A stretch of 64,000 nucleotides of DNA from contig BNBX01000001.1 in assembly GCA_014656175.1 (NCBI GenBank), positions 434,001 through 498,000 on the forward strand. The letters are read 5' to 3'. This DNA comes from Streptomyces werraensis. GTDB taxonomy: Bacteria; Actinomycetota; Actinomycetes; Streptomycetales; Streptomycetaceae. The notes under the pieces are model-generated. The model had not been told where the DNA came from. It searched no databases and saw only the letters and a program-made list of their open reading frames with translations. This document shows, one piece after another, positions 51,436 through 60,316 of this stretch (position 1 is its first letter; each line of letters begins with the position of its first letter). The translations under genes were made by a program, and so were the position numbers.

Positions 51436-54366
51436 ATGCAGACCCCGCCCCAGACCACCGACGAGCTGTACGAGGCGCTGCGGGAGAACGACCGCCTCCC
51501 CTACGGCCGTACCCGTACCGTCACCGCCGAGGAACTCGCCGAGGCGGCCGAGCTGTTCGGCGAGCCGGTGCCGCTGATCCACGCCCTGCTGGAGCTCCAG
51601 GAGGCGTACACGTACGGTTCCGAGCCGCGGAAGTCGCCGGTCGTGTTCGCCCGGCTGCTGAACCTCTTCGACGAGCAGCCGGACGTGTTCGACGCCCGGC
51701 TGCGCCACCAGCTGTTCTGGCGGTTCAAGTGGGTCGCGAACGCCCTGCGCAGCCTGCCCGAGATACCGCTGACGAGCCTGCGCCAGTGGCAGACGGAGAT
51801 GCGCGACCGCTACGAGAAGGCGGGACTCGACCTCCAGCCGTACTACGGGCAGGCGTACCAGCTCGCCGCCCACATCGGTGAGGACACCGCCCTGGCCTAC
51901 GAACTGTGGGCGGGCCGGACCCGCGGCATGCTCAGCGACTGCGAGGCGTGCGAGACCTGCGAGCGCGCCCTGTACCACCTGGCGGCGGGCGACGACGCGC
52001 GGGCGCTCGGCGCCTGGGAGCCGGTGCTGGCCGGCAAGGAGTCCTGCCAGGAGGAGCCGGCCCGCTCCGTCTCCTACGCGCTGCTGCCGCTGCTGCGGAC
52101 CGGCCGCACGGACGAGGCGCGCCATCTGCACCTGGCGGGCTACCGCGGCTGCCGCCGCAACCCGTCGATGGCCGGGGAGGTCGGCCGCCACCTGGAGTTC
52201 TGCGCGCTGACCGGCAACGAGGCGCGCGGCCTGGAGCTGCTGGCGGAGAACCGCACCCTGTTCGACGAGGTGGACTCGCCGCTGGCCCTGCTCGACCTGC
52301 TCACCGGTGTGGAGGTCCTGCTCGCCCGCGTCGAGGCGCTGGGCCACGGGGAGCTGCCCGCCGCGGGGTTCGCGGGCCGGAGCTGGACGGTGGCGACGCT
52401 GCGCGCCGAGGTGGCGCGGCGTGCCGACGATCTGGCGGGCCGCTTCGACGCCCGCAACGGCACGACGGCGCACTCCGGCCGCCGCGGGGCGCGTCTGGCG
52501 CAGGCTCCGCTGCTGGAGTCGCTGGAGCTGACGCTGCGTCCGCGGACCCTGGAGGACGTGGCCCCGGCCCCCGCGGCTCCGGCGCCGGCGCCGGCCGAGC
52601 CGCTCCCCGAGTCGCCGGCCGACCTGATCAGGCGGGCGCGGGAGCTGGACGAGCAGGGCCATCCGGACGCGCACGCCTGCTGGGCGCGGCTGGGCGAGGT
52701 CGTCTCCGCCCCCGGCTACGTCCATCCGGACGACCCGGAGGTGGGCCCGCTGGTGCGGCTGCGCGCCGATCTGCTTGAGGAGGAGGCGGTGCTGGCGGAG
52801 CGCCGGGACGCGCACGCGGACGCGGCGGCCCTGTACGAGGAGGCGGCGGGGCTGTACGAGGACGCGGGGGCGCCGGGACACGCGGTGCTCGCCCGCGCGT
52901 GCGCGGTGCTGGCGGCCGCGCAGACGCCGCCGGAGGACTCCGGACATGACGCCGACGCTCATGTCGCCGCCCTGACCGAGGCGCACCCGGCGCTGGTGCG
53001 GCTGCACGAGGAGGCGTCGGGGCTGGCCCCCTACCTGGAGGCGCGGCTGCTGCGGCTGCGGGTGAGTGCGCTCGGTCTGCGGCTCCAGGCGTCCGGGGAC
53101 CGTGAGCAGGTCGCGCCCGTCTTCACCGAGGCGGAGCTGTTGCACGACTTCGCCACCCGGCACGCCCTGACCGGGCAGATCGCCGGCGCGCGGCTGTTGC
53201 GGGCCACCACGCACGCCATGTCGGGCGACCTGCCCACGGCGCTCGCCGAGGCGGACGCGCTGGTGGAGTCGCTGCGGGCGGACGGGCCCGCCTGGCACCT
53301 GCCCCGCGCGCTCTCCCTGCGCGGCAAGATCCAGCTCGGCCTCGGGGACGCGCAGGCCGCCCACGCGAGCCTGAGCGAAGGGCTGCGGCTGGCCGCCGAG
53401 TGGCCCGCCGAGACGGTGGACGCCCCGACGCTGCACGGCGAGCTGGCGCAGGCGTGCATGCACCTGGGCAGGCCCGACGAGGCGCTGCGCCATCTGACGC
53501 GCTCGGCGGAACTGGACCTGCGCGCGGGCAACCGGATCGAGGCGTTCTGCACCTACAGCAACGCCGCGCAGCTCAGCCTCGACCTGGGCCGGGTGGAGGA
53601 CTGCATCGCCCTGCTCGACTCGCTGCTCGTCGAGCCGGACGTCGTGGCCGGCGAGCTGGACGACCGGCTTGTCGCCCAGCTGCGGCTGACCCGCGCCCGC
53701 GCGCTGCGCGCCGGGGACGACCTGAAGGCCGCCACCGCGGAGTTCGTGGCCCTCGCGGCGGAGTCGGCCGGCTGGGAGGACGACCCGGGCAGCCACGCCA
53801 TGATCGCCGCGGAGACGGCCGTGCTCCTCGGTGAGGCCGGGGAGTTCGGCCGGGCGCGGGAGGCCGTGGACCAGGCGCTCGCGGCCCACGCGCGCGACCC
53901 ACGGTACGAGATGGTCAGCAACGCCCTGCGGGAGCTGGCCCGTCTCCAGGCCTACCAGCAGGGCCCCGAGGGCCTGACGGGCGCCCGCGTTTTCCTGGAC
54001 GACGCCGGCCGGGTCGCCGACGAGGCCCGCGCCGCCGGGTTCGAGGCGGACGGCCGCTCCCTGGACTCCGCCCTGGCCTACGAGCACGGGCGGGTCGGCG
54101 CGTACGGGGGCGCCTACGACGAGGCGCTGGCCTCGCTGGAGAAGGCCCTCGGTCTGCTCGGGGAGCCGGGCGAGGACGGGGAGCGGGCCGCCGAGTGGGC
54201 GGAGTGCGCGCGGCTGGCCGCCGTCGTGGAGGGCGTGTACCTGGAGCGGCGCCCGGTGGCGCTCGGCCGCATCGGGGCGGCGGTGGAGCGGCTGACGGCC
54301 CTCGGCCACGGTGAGGCGGCGGAGCCGCTGACGGAGCTGGCGGAGAGGCTGCGGGACGAGGAGTAG
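51436..54366 (+). CDS. large TPR-like repeat protein paired with HSP90
   Basis: ATG 51436 starts 2 bp after the HSP90 stop (976 residues), so the pair is almost certainly coupled. The N-terminal third (to about residue 350) is helical with a Cys-rich DCEACETCERALYHL. A Pro/Ala linker near residue 375-390 divides it from tetratricopeptide-like repeats: HACWARLGEV, AAALYEEAAGLYEDAGAPGH, LRGKIQLGLGDAQAAHASL, LAQACMHLGRPDEALRHLTR, DEALASLEKALGLLG. TPR proteins commonly serve as HSP90 co-chaperones. The function is inferred from repeats and pairing. No signal peptide is seen, so it is cytoplasmic. Confidence 0.8.
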   Translation: MQTPPQTTDELYEALRENDRLPYGRTRTVTAEELAEAAELFGEPVPLIHALLELQEAYTYGSEPRKSPVVFARLLNLFDEQPDVFDARLRHQLFWRFKWVANALRSLPEIPLTSLRQWQTEMRDRYEKAGLDLQPYYGQAYQLAAHIGEDTALAYELWAGRTRGMLSDCEACETCERALYHLAAGDDARALGAWEPVLAGKESCQEEPARSVSYALLPLLRTGRTDEARHLHLAGYRGCRRNPSMAGEVGRHLEFCALTGNEARGLELLAENRTLFDEVDSPLALLDLLTGVEVLLARVEALGHGELPAAGFAGRSWTVATLRAEVARRADDLAGRFDARNGTTAHSGRRGARLAQAPLLESLELTLRPRTLEDVAPAPAAPAPAPAEPLPESPADLIRRARELDEQGHPDAHACWARLGEVVSAPGYVHPDDPEVGPLVRLRADLLEEEAVLAERRDAHADAAALYEEAAGLYEDAGAPGHAVLARACAVLAAAQTPPEDSGHDADAHVAALTEAHPALVRLHEEASGLAPYLEARLLRLRVSALGLRLQASGDREQVAPVFTEAELLHDFATRHALTGQIAGARLLRATTHAMSGDLPTALAEADALVESLRADGPAWHLPRALSLRGKIQLGLGDAQAAHASLSEGLRLAAEWPAETVDAPTLHGELAQACMHLGRPDEALRHLTRSAELDLRAGNRIEAFCTYSNAAQLSLDLGRVEDCIALLDSLLVEPDVVAGELDDRLVAQLRLTRARALRAGDDLKAATAEFVALAAESAGWEDDPGSHAMIAAETAVLLGEAGEFGRAREAVDQALAAHARDPRYEMVSNALRELARLQAYQQGPEGLTGARVFLDDAGRVADEARAAGFEADGRSLDSALAYEHGRVGAYGGAYDEALASLEKALGLLGEPGEDGERAAEWAECARLAAVVEGVYLERRPVALGRIGAAVERLTALGHGEAAEPLTELAERLRDEE

Positions 54367-54758
54367 CGGTGCCCGGGGGCGGGGCTGCGGCCGGCTGCGG
54401 CCGGCGGCCCCGCCCTCTGCCGTCTCGCCATGCGGGACGGCACGGGGCCGCGTTCCCGGACGGTGACTGTGACCGTGATCATGTTTACGCCGCGTATCTG
54501 TGCCAGTTGATGACCTTGTGTCACCGCCCCTTTGTGGCACGGACGTTAACGAGGGCCCGAACCTCTTGTGCAATCCGCGTAGACAGATCAATCTTTCGCC
54601 TGGCGACAGGACATGCGGATCACGGCCACAGCGCCCGTGTTTGGCATGTTCCTGACATGCGTGTGTCCCGGCGACCCGGTACGGACGTTCCGCCGTGCGG
54701 CGCCTCCCCCAAGAGGCGCGACCCCCACACTCCCCACCTGTCGAGGAGGAACCCTCAG
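54367..54758. other. 392-bp regulatory gap before the subtilisin gene
   Basis: No gene is seen. A perfect inverted repeat GCATGT-TCCTG-ACATGC lies at 54644-54660, about 100 bp before the start codon, and TTTGGCATG is nearby. The first 60 bp are GC-rich, followed by a lower-GC stretch (54470-54620) likely to hold promoters. Confidence 0.5.
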
Positions 54759-56333
54759 ATGGCAGTGATGCGAAACGCCAAGCGCAGATCGATCGTCGGC
54801 GTCGGCGCGGTCGCCGCGGCGGCTCTCACGGGCGGTCTGTTCACCGCTCCCGCCGCGCACTCCGCCGAATCCCCCAAGGGGACGATCGCCTACGCGGACG
54901 CGCCGAACGCGGTCGAGGGCAGCTACATCGTCACCCTGAAGTCGGGCACCAAGGCCACGTCCGCCAAGGGCAAGGGCCTCGCCAAGAAGTACGGCGCCGA
55001 CGTCGAGCACACCTTCCGCGAGGCCGTCAACGGCTACACCGTGGAGGCCACCGAGGCGGAGGCCGCCGAGCTGGCCGCCGACCCGTCGGTCGCGCTGGTC
55101 GAGCAGAACCGCACCTTCACCATCCAGGCGACGCAGACCAACCCGCCGTCCTGGGGCCTGGACCGCATCGACCAGACCGCGCTGCCGCTGAGCGGGTCGT
55201 ACACCTACGACGACACCGCCGGCCAGGGCGTCACCGCGTACATCATCGACACCGGTGTGCGCATCTCCCACAGCGACTTCGGCGGCCGCGCCCGCAACGG
55301 CTACGACGCCGTGGACGGCGACAACGTCGCCCAGGACGGCAACGGCCACGGCACCCACGTCGCCGGCACCGTCGCGGGCACCGCGTACGGCGTCGCCAAG
55401 AAGGCCTCCGTCGTCGGCGTCCGCGTCCTCGACAACAACGGCTCCGGCACCACCGCCGGCGTGATCGAGGGCGTCGACTGGGTCGCCGCCAACGCGGTCC
55501 TCCCGGCCGTCGCCAACATGTCGCTCGGCGGCGGCGCCAGCACCACGCTCGACAACGCGGTCCGCAACGCCATCGCGGCCGGCGTCACCTTCGCCGTGGC
55601 CGCGGGCAACGAGTCGACGACGGCGACCGGTTCGCCGGCCCGGGTGGCCGAGGCGATCACCGTCGGCGCGACCACCAGCACGGACGCCCGCGCCAGCTAC
55701 TCGAACTACGGCTCGAACCTGGACATCTTCGCCCCCGGCTCCTCCATCACCTCCGCCTGGTACACCGGCGACAGCGCCACCAACACCATCTCCGGCACCT
55801 CGATGGCCACCCCGCACGTCGCGGGCGCCGCGGCGCTGTACCTCGCGGACAACCCGTCGGCCACCCCGTCGCAGGTCGCCTCCGCGCTGGTCAACAGCTC
55901 CGTCTCCGGCGCCGTCGGCAACCCGGGCACCGGCTCCCCGAACCGTCTGCTGTACGTCGGCGGCAACGGCGGCACCACCCCGCCCGCCGGCAAGACGTTC
56001 ACCAGCTCGACGCGGTACACGATCAGTGACCGTACGACGGTCGAGTCCCCCCTCACCGTCACCGGCGTCTCGGGCAACGCCCCGTCGGCCCTTCAGGTCC
56101 CGGTGAACATCGTCCACACCTACATAGGTGACCTGACGGTCTCCCTGGTCGCCCCCGACGGGTCGGTCTACACCCTGAAGTCCTCCGGCACCGGCGGCTC
56201 CACGGACAACATCAACACCACCTACACCGTGAACGCCTCCTCCGAGACGGCCAACGGCACGTGGAAGCTCCGCGTCACCGACGGCTACGCCGGCGACACG
56301 GGCTACATCAGCAGCTGGGGCCTGACCTTCTGA
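54759..56333 (+). CDS. secreted subtilisin-like serine protease (S8) with proprotein-convertase P domain
   Basis: ATG 54759 behind GAGGAGGA (524 residues). Residues 1-36 are a signal peptide (MAVMRNAKRRSIVGVGAVAA, then a core ending AHSAES). Residues 52-120 are an inhibitor I9 propeptide. The S8 catalytic triad is Asp164 (AYIIDTGVRIS), His197 (DGNGHGTHVAG) and Ser348 (SGTSMATPHVAG), with the oxyanion Asn in AAGNESTT. Residues about 425-524 form a P/HomoB beta-sandwich. It is an exported protease, activated by removal of the propeptide. Its 3' end overlaps the convergent hydrolase gene by 26 bp. Confidence 0.95.
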   Translation: MAVMRNAKRRSIVGVGAVAAAALTGGLFTAPAAHSAESPKGTIAYADAPNAVEGSYIVTLKSGTKATSAKGKGLAKKYGADVEHTFREAVNGYTVEATEAEAAELAADPSVALVEQNRTFTIQATQTNPPSWGLDRIDQTALPLSGSYTYDDTAGQGVTAYIIDTGVRISHSDFGGRARNGYDAVDGDNVAQDGNGHGTHVAGTVAGTAYGVAKKASVVGVRVLDNNGSGTTAGVIEGVDWVAANAVLPAVANMSLGGGASTTLDNAVRNAIAAGVTFAVAAGNESTTATGSPARVAEAITVGATTSTDARASYSNYGSNLDIFAPGSSITSAWYTGDSATNTISGTSMATPHVAGAAALYLADNPSATPSQVASALVNSSVSGAVGNPGTGSPNRLLYVGGNGGTTPPAGKTFTSSTRYTISDRTTVESPLTVTGVSGNAPSALQVPVNIVHTYIGDLTVSLVAPDGSVYTLKSSGTGGSTDNINTTYTVNASSETANGTWKLRVTDGYAGDTGYISSWGLTF

Positions 56334-57141
56334 GGCGGTCCTGAACTCCGCCGAACCCTCTCCGCCCCGGCACGGGTCCACGTGCCGGGGCGGTGCTGAG
56401 CTGGCCGGGTCCCAGGTGCCGGCTGAAGAAGCTCACGGCGCTGTCCAGCTCGAAGGCCGGGATCTCGCCGTGTCCGCCGGGGGCGGCGTGGAGCGTCTTC
56501 TCCTTCGAGGCCAAGGCGTCGAACAGGGCCAAGCTCTGTTCCCTGGGCACCCGTTCGTCGTCCCACTGGACCAGGAACTGCACCGGGACGGTGATCCGGG
56601 CGGCGGCGTCCGCCGAGGCATGCGCGCCGCCCAGGCCCAGCACCGCCGCTCGCACCCGGGGTTCGGCGGCGACGAACGGGACACCGAGTCCGCAGCCGAG
56701 CGAGACGCCCCAGTAGCCCACCGGGCCGGGGCCCACGTGGCCGAGTTCCCGCACCGCGTCCAGAACCGCCCGCCACTCCGGCACGGTCCGCCGGGCCACC
56801 CGCGCCTGGAACTCGGCGATCAGCGGCGCCAGTTCCTCGCCCGCCTCCACGCGCGCCTGGTTCTCGACGGCGAGGCGGGCGTACTCCTCGACCTGGGGCC
56901 GGTCGCCGTGGGCGGGGACGTCGACGCACACGGCGGCGTAGCCGCACGCGGTCACGAGGCGGTGGGCGAGCGCCGAGACCTCGGGGTCCTTCTTGTGCCG
57001 GCCGCCGCCGTGTCCCAGGAGGACAAGGGGACGGGTCGCGGCTCCGCCGCCGTCGGGCGTCCACAGGACACCGGGGATCCCGTCGAGGGTGAAGAGCTGT
57101 TCGCGGACGCCGTCGGACGACGTCCCGGAGAGGAAGCGCAT
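56308..57141 (-). CDS. dienelactone-hydrolase-like alpha/beta hydrolase
   Basis: ATG 57141 (277 residues). LVLLGHGGGRHKKDPEV is the oxyanion region, GYWGVSLGCGLGVPFVAA contains the nucleophile elbow (G-V-S-L-G), VQFLVQWDDERVPREQ supplies the Asp and HAAPGGHGEIPAF the His. No signal peptide is present. The final 40 residues read through the terminator of the protease gene and lack conserved features, so the original stop may have been lost. Confidence 0.82.
   Translation of the reverse strand: MRFLSGTSSDGVREQLFTLDGIPGVLWTPDGGGAATRPLVLLGHGGGRHKKDPEVSALAHRLVTACGYAAVCVDVPAHGDRPQVEEYARLAVENQARVEAGEELAPLIAEFQARVARRTVPEWRAVLDAVRELGHVGPGPVGYWGVSLGCGLGVPFVAAEPRVRAAVLGLGGAHASADAAARITVPVQFLVQWDDERVPREQSLALFDALASKEKTLHAAPGGHGEIPAFELDSAVSFFSRHLGPGQLSTAPARGPVPGRRGFGGVQDRLRRSGPSC
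56363..56392. terminator. hairpin after the protease gene, inside the convergent hydrolase CDS end
   Basis: CGCCCCGGCACG pairs perfectly with CGTGCCGGGGCG around GGTCCA. It lies 30 bp after the protease stop codon and within the last part of the minus-strand hydrolase frame. Confidence 0.8.
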
Positions 57142-57285
57142 GGGGATGCGGCCTTTCGCAGAGCCTCTGCGGGCGCTCCCTAGGCCATGCGAGGGAGGGA
57201 GACCCGACCTGTCGAAGCGTTGATCGGTCTCACCTCCTCGGGTCGCAGCGCTGCACGGCGGCAGGAACGTACCACGGTGCGGGTC

Positions 57286-57942
57286 TCAGAAGCCCGACAT
57301 CTCCCACATCAGCACCTCCGCCTCCCCCTCCGCCACCGCTTCCGCGTCCTTCTCGTCCGTGAGGCGGGCCGCGTCGCCCGGTTCGAGGAGTTCGCCGTCG
57401 AGGCGGATCGTGCCCCGGGTCACGTGGAGGTAGAGGTAGGGCGCCGCGGGGACCGCCGTACGCTCGCCGGGCGACAGGCGGCGGACGTGGAGCATCGCGC
57501 CGGCCTCCGGGACGGCGTAGGGGGTGGAGTCCGCTATGCCGCGGACGACCTCGTAGCGCGGTTCGCCGCCCGGCTCGAGGGGGGCCAGCCACATCTGGAG
57601 GAAGGTCAAAGGGGTGCGGGCCGCGTTGCGCTCCACGTGGCGGACGCCCGACGCCGCGCTGAGCCGCTGGACGTCGCCGGGGCGGATCACCGTCTCGTGG
57701 CCCGCCGAGTCACGGTGGGTCAGCTCGCCGGAGATCACCCACGTGACGATCTCGGTGTGGCTGTGCGGGTGCTCGTCGAAGCCGGCGCCCGGGCCCAGGT
57801 GCTCCTCGTTGCAGGCGATCACCGCGCCGAAGCGCAGGTTGTCCGGGTCGTAGTGGGGGCCGAAGGAGAGGGCGTGCCACGACTCGATGCCCGCCGCCGG
57901 GTCCCCGCCCCTGTAGCGTTCGCTCGCTCGCCTGACGTCCAT
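57286..57942 (-). CDS. pirin family protein
   Basis: ATG 57942 with GGAGGG just upstream (218 residues; GTG 57945 is next to it). The bicupin pattern is clear: ESWHALSFGPHYDPDNLRFG, GFDEHPHSHTEIVTWVISGEL with the metal His residues, and PGDVQRLSAASGVRHVERN. Pirins bind Fe or Ni; some act as quercetin 2,3-dioxygenases, others bind partners such as pyruvate dehydrogenase E1 or regulators. It is divergent from the fasR gene. Confidence 0.92.
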   Translation of the reverse strand: MDVRRASERYRGGDPAAGIESWHALSFGPHYDPDNLRFGAVIACNEEHLGPGAGFDEHPHSHTEIVTWVISGELTHRDSAGHETVIRPGDVQRLSAASGVRHVERNAARTPLTFLQMWLAPLEPGGEPRYEVVRGIADSTPYAVPEAGAMLHVRRLSPGERTAVPAAPYLYLHVTRGTIRLDGELLEPGDAARLTDEKDAEAVAEGEAEVLMWEMSGF

Positions 57943-58084
57943 CACGCCCTCCACGGTAGGCCCTCCCGGGGTGGGCAGGGACGGCGCACGACGGGGGCAC
58001 CGGAGTCCGGACACGGGGCACGGGCCCGGAGACGGGTGCGACCCTGGGGCACGGCCCGCCGCCCGGATGAGGCAGTCTTGTCCC

Positions 58085-59290
58085 GTGCCCGAACCCGAAA
58101 CCAGTACCCCCGGTCCCGCTGCACGCCCCGCCCATCCGCACACCGCGACGCTGAAGCGGCTGGAGCGGTCGTCCGGCTCGCTCGCCGCCCAGGCGATCGC
58201 GCGGATGGACGAGACGCTGCCCTGGTACCGGGCCATGCCGCCGGAGAACCGTTCCTGGATCGGCCTGGTCGCGCAGGCGGGCATCGCCGCCTTCACCGAG
58301 TGGTTCCGGCGCCCCGACGCCCCGCAGGCCATCTCCACCGACGTCTTCGGCACCGCGCCGCGCGAGCTGACCCGGGCCATCACATTGCGGCAGACCGTGG
58401 AGATGGTGCGGACCACGATCGAGGTGATGGAGTCCGCCATCGACGAGGTCGCGGCCCCCGGCGACGAGAGCGTGCTGCGCGAGGCGCTCCTCGTGTACGC
58501 GCGGGAGATCGCCTTCGCCACCGCCCAGGTGTACGCCCAGGCCGCCGAGGCACGCGGTGCCTGGGACGCCCGCCTGGAGTCGCTGGTGGTCAACGCCGTG
58601 CTCAGCGGCGAGGCCGACGAGGGCGCCGTGTCGCGGGCCGCCGCGCTCGGCTGGAACTCCCCCGAGCATGTGTGCGTGGTGCTCGGCACCGCCCCGGACG
58701 GCGACTCCGAGCTGACCGTGGAGGCGATCCGGCGGGCCGCCCGGCACGCCAAGCTCCAGGTGCTCACCGGCGTCCTCGGCAACCGGCTCGTCGTCATCGC
58801 GGGCGGCAGCGACAACCCGCTGGCCGTCGCGAAGTCGCTGATCGGCCCGTACGCGGCCGGCCCCGTCGTGGCCGGGCCCGTGGTCCCCGACCTGCTGGCC
58901 GCGACCCGGTCCGCGCAGGCCGCCGCCGCGGGCCTCAAGGCGTGTTCCGCCTGGCAGGACGCCCCGCGCCCGGTGCTGGCGGACGATCTGCTGCCGGAGC
59001 GCGCGATCGCCGGCGACCCCTCGGCGCGCGAGCAGTTGGTGGAGGAGATCTACAGACCGCTCGAGGAGGCCGGCGCGGCGCTCCTCGAGACGCTCAGCGT
59101 CTATCTCGAACAGGCGAGCAGTCTCGAAGGCGCGGCGCGGATGCTGTTCGTTCACCCCAACACCGTTCGTTACCGGCTCCGACGTGTGACAGACGTCACC
59201 GGCTGGTCACCCTCCGATGTACGCTCGGCGTTCACCCTGCGGATCGCGCTGATCCTGGGGCGTCTGGCCGATGGTGATCTCCAGACCTAG
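58085..59290 (+). CDS. fasR: FasR, PucR-family activator of fatty acid synthesis genes
   Basis: GTG 58085 (401 residues) is preferred; ATG 58067 is an alternative, and neither has a good Shine-Dalgarno sequence, so the transcript may be leaderless. The N-terminal region (SLAAQAIARMDETLPWYRAM, VFGTAPRELTRAITLRQTVE) and C-terminal PucR helix-turn-helix (SVYLEQASSLEGAARMLFVH, then TVRYRLRRVTDVTGW) match FasR, the regulator upstream of fabD in Streptomyces (SCO2386), which is known to bind the fabD promoter and activate fabD-fabH-acpP-fabF. The same gene order holds here. Confidence 0.88.
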   Translation: MPEPETSTPGPAARPAHPHTATLKRLERSSGSLAAQAIARMDETLPWYRAMPPENRSWIGLVAQAGIAAFTEWFRRPDAPQAISTDVFGTAPRELTRAITLRQTVEMVRTTIEVMESAIDEVAAPGDESVLREALLVYAREIAFATAQVYAQAAEARGAWDARLESLVVNAVLSGEADEGAVSRAAALGWNSPEHVCVVLGTAPDGDSELTVEAIRRAARHAKLQVLTGVLGNRLVVIAGGSDNPLAVAKSLIGPYAAGPVVAGPVVPDLLAATRSAQAAAAGLKACSAWQDAPRPVLADDLLPERAIAGDPSAREQLVEEIYRPLEEAGAALLETLSVYLEQASSLEGAARMLFVHPNTVRYRLRRVTDVTGWSPSDVRSAFTLRIALILGRLADGDLQT

Positions 59291-59291
59291 T

Positions 59292-59314
59292 GTTTTGTCG
59301 GGGGTCGACAAAAC
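59292..59314 (+). promoter_or_regulatory. candidate FasR operator upstream of fabD
   Basis: A perfect 9-bp-arm palindrome, GTTTTGTCG-GGGGT-CGACAAAAC, begins 2 bp after the fasR stop and ends 65 bp before fabD. It lies where FasR is known to act in S. coelicolor, but could also be a terminator for fasR. Confidence 0.6.
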
Positions 59315-59379
59315 CCCCTCCCGTTCTTCGTCCTTGTCCCCACGGGCGGCCCCGCCCGTACGCAAGAGAGAGTGTGAGA

Positions 59380-60294
59380 GTGCTCGTACTCGTCGCTCCC
59401 GGCCAGGGCTCCCAGACGCCCGGCTTCCTGACCGAATGGCTGGAACTCCCCGGCGCCGCCGACCGCGTCGCCGCGTGGTCGGACGCCATCGGACTCGACC
59501 TCGCCCACTACGGCACGAAGGCCGACGCGGACGAGATCCGCGACACGGCCGTCGCGCAGCCGCTGCTGGTCGCGGCCGGGCTGCTGTCCGCCTCGGCACT
59601 GGGTGACATCGCCCCCGGCGCGGTCGCCGGTCACAGCGTCGGCGAGATCACCGCCGCCGCCCTCTCCGGCGTCCTCGACGACGCCGCCGCCCTCTCCCTG
59701 GTCCGCAAGCGGGGTCTGGCCATGGCCGACGCCGCCGCGATCACCGAGACCGGCATGGCGGCGCTGCTCGGCGGCGACCCCGAGGTGACCCTGCCGCACC
59801 TGGAGAAACTGGGTCTCACCCCGGCGAACATCAACGGCGGCGGCCAGATCGTCGCCGCCGGCACCATGGAGCAGATCGCCGCGCTGGAGGCCGACAAGCC
59901 CGAGGGCGTCCGCCGGGTCGTCCCGCTCAAGGTCGCCGGCGCCTTCCACACCCATCACATGCGCCCCGCGGTCGACACGCTGGCGGAGGCCGCCAAGGCC
60001 CTCGCTCCCGCCGACCCGAAGGTCGCCTACGTGTCCAACAAGGACGGCAAGGCGGTCGCGTCCGGCGCCGAGGTGCTGGAGCGCCTGGTGGGCCAGGTCG
60101 CCAACCCGGTCCGCTGGGACCTGTGCATGGAGACCTTCAAGGAGCTCGGCGTGACGGCCCTTCTGGAGCTGTGCCCCGGTGGCACCCTGACCGGTCTGGC
60201 CAAGCGTGCCCTGCCCGGGGTCAAGACGCTGGCCCTGAAGACCCCCGCCGACCTCGACGCGGCCCGCGCGCTCGTCGCCGAGCACACCGCCTGA
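59380..60294 (+). CDS. fabD: malonyl-CoA:ACP transacylase
   Basis: GTG 59380 (304 residues, VLVLVAPGQGSQTPGFLT) agrees with known Streptomyces FabD starts as I recall them; GTG 59374 is an alternative. The nucleophile Ser is in VAGHSVGEITAAALSG, the active-site Arg/Gln near PGQGSQ and LVRKRGLAM, and the catalytic His in VAGAFHTHHMRPA. It transfers malonyl from CoA to AcpP for chain elongation. First gene of the fab operon, 22 bp before fabH. Confidence 0.95.
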   Translation: MLVLVAPGQGSQTPGFLTEWLELPGAADRVAAWSDAIGLDLAHYGTKADADEIRDTAVAQPLLVAAGLLSASALGDIAPGAVAGHSVGEITAAALSGVLDDAAALSLVRKRGLAMADAAAITETGMAALLGGDPEVTLPHLEKLGLTPANINGGGQIVAAGTMEQIAALEADKPEGVRRVVPLKVAGAFHTHHMRPAVDTLAEAAKALAPADPKVAYVSNKDGKAVASGAEVLERLVGQVANPVRWDLCMETFKELGVTALLELCPGGTLTGLAKRALPGVKTLALKTPADLDAARALVAEHTA

Positions 60295-60316
60295 CGCCCT
60301 TAAGGAGCCGACCCGC

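Noticed and set aside
50899..54591. A 1230-residue open frame antisense to the HSP90/TPR genes
   Set aside because: The composition is Gln/Arg/Gly-rich without hydrophobic core pattern, it lies fully opposite well-supported genes, and no ribosome binding site is seen.
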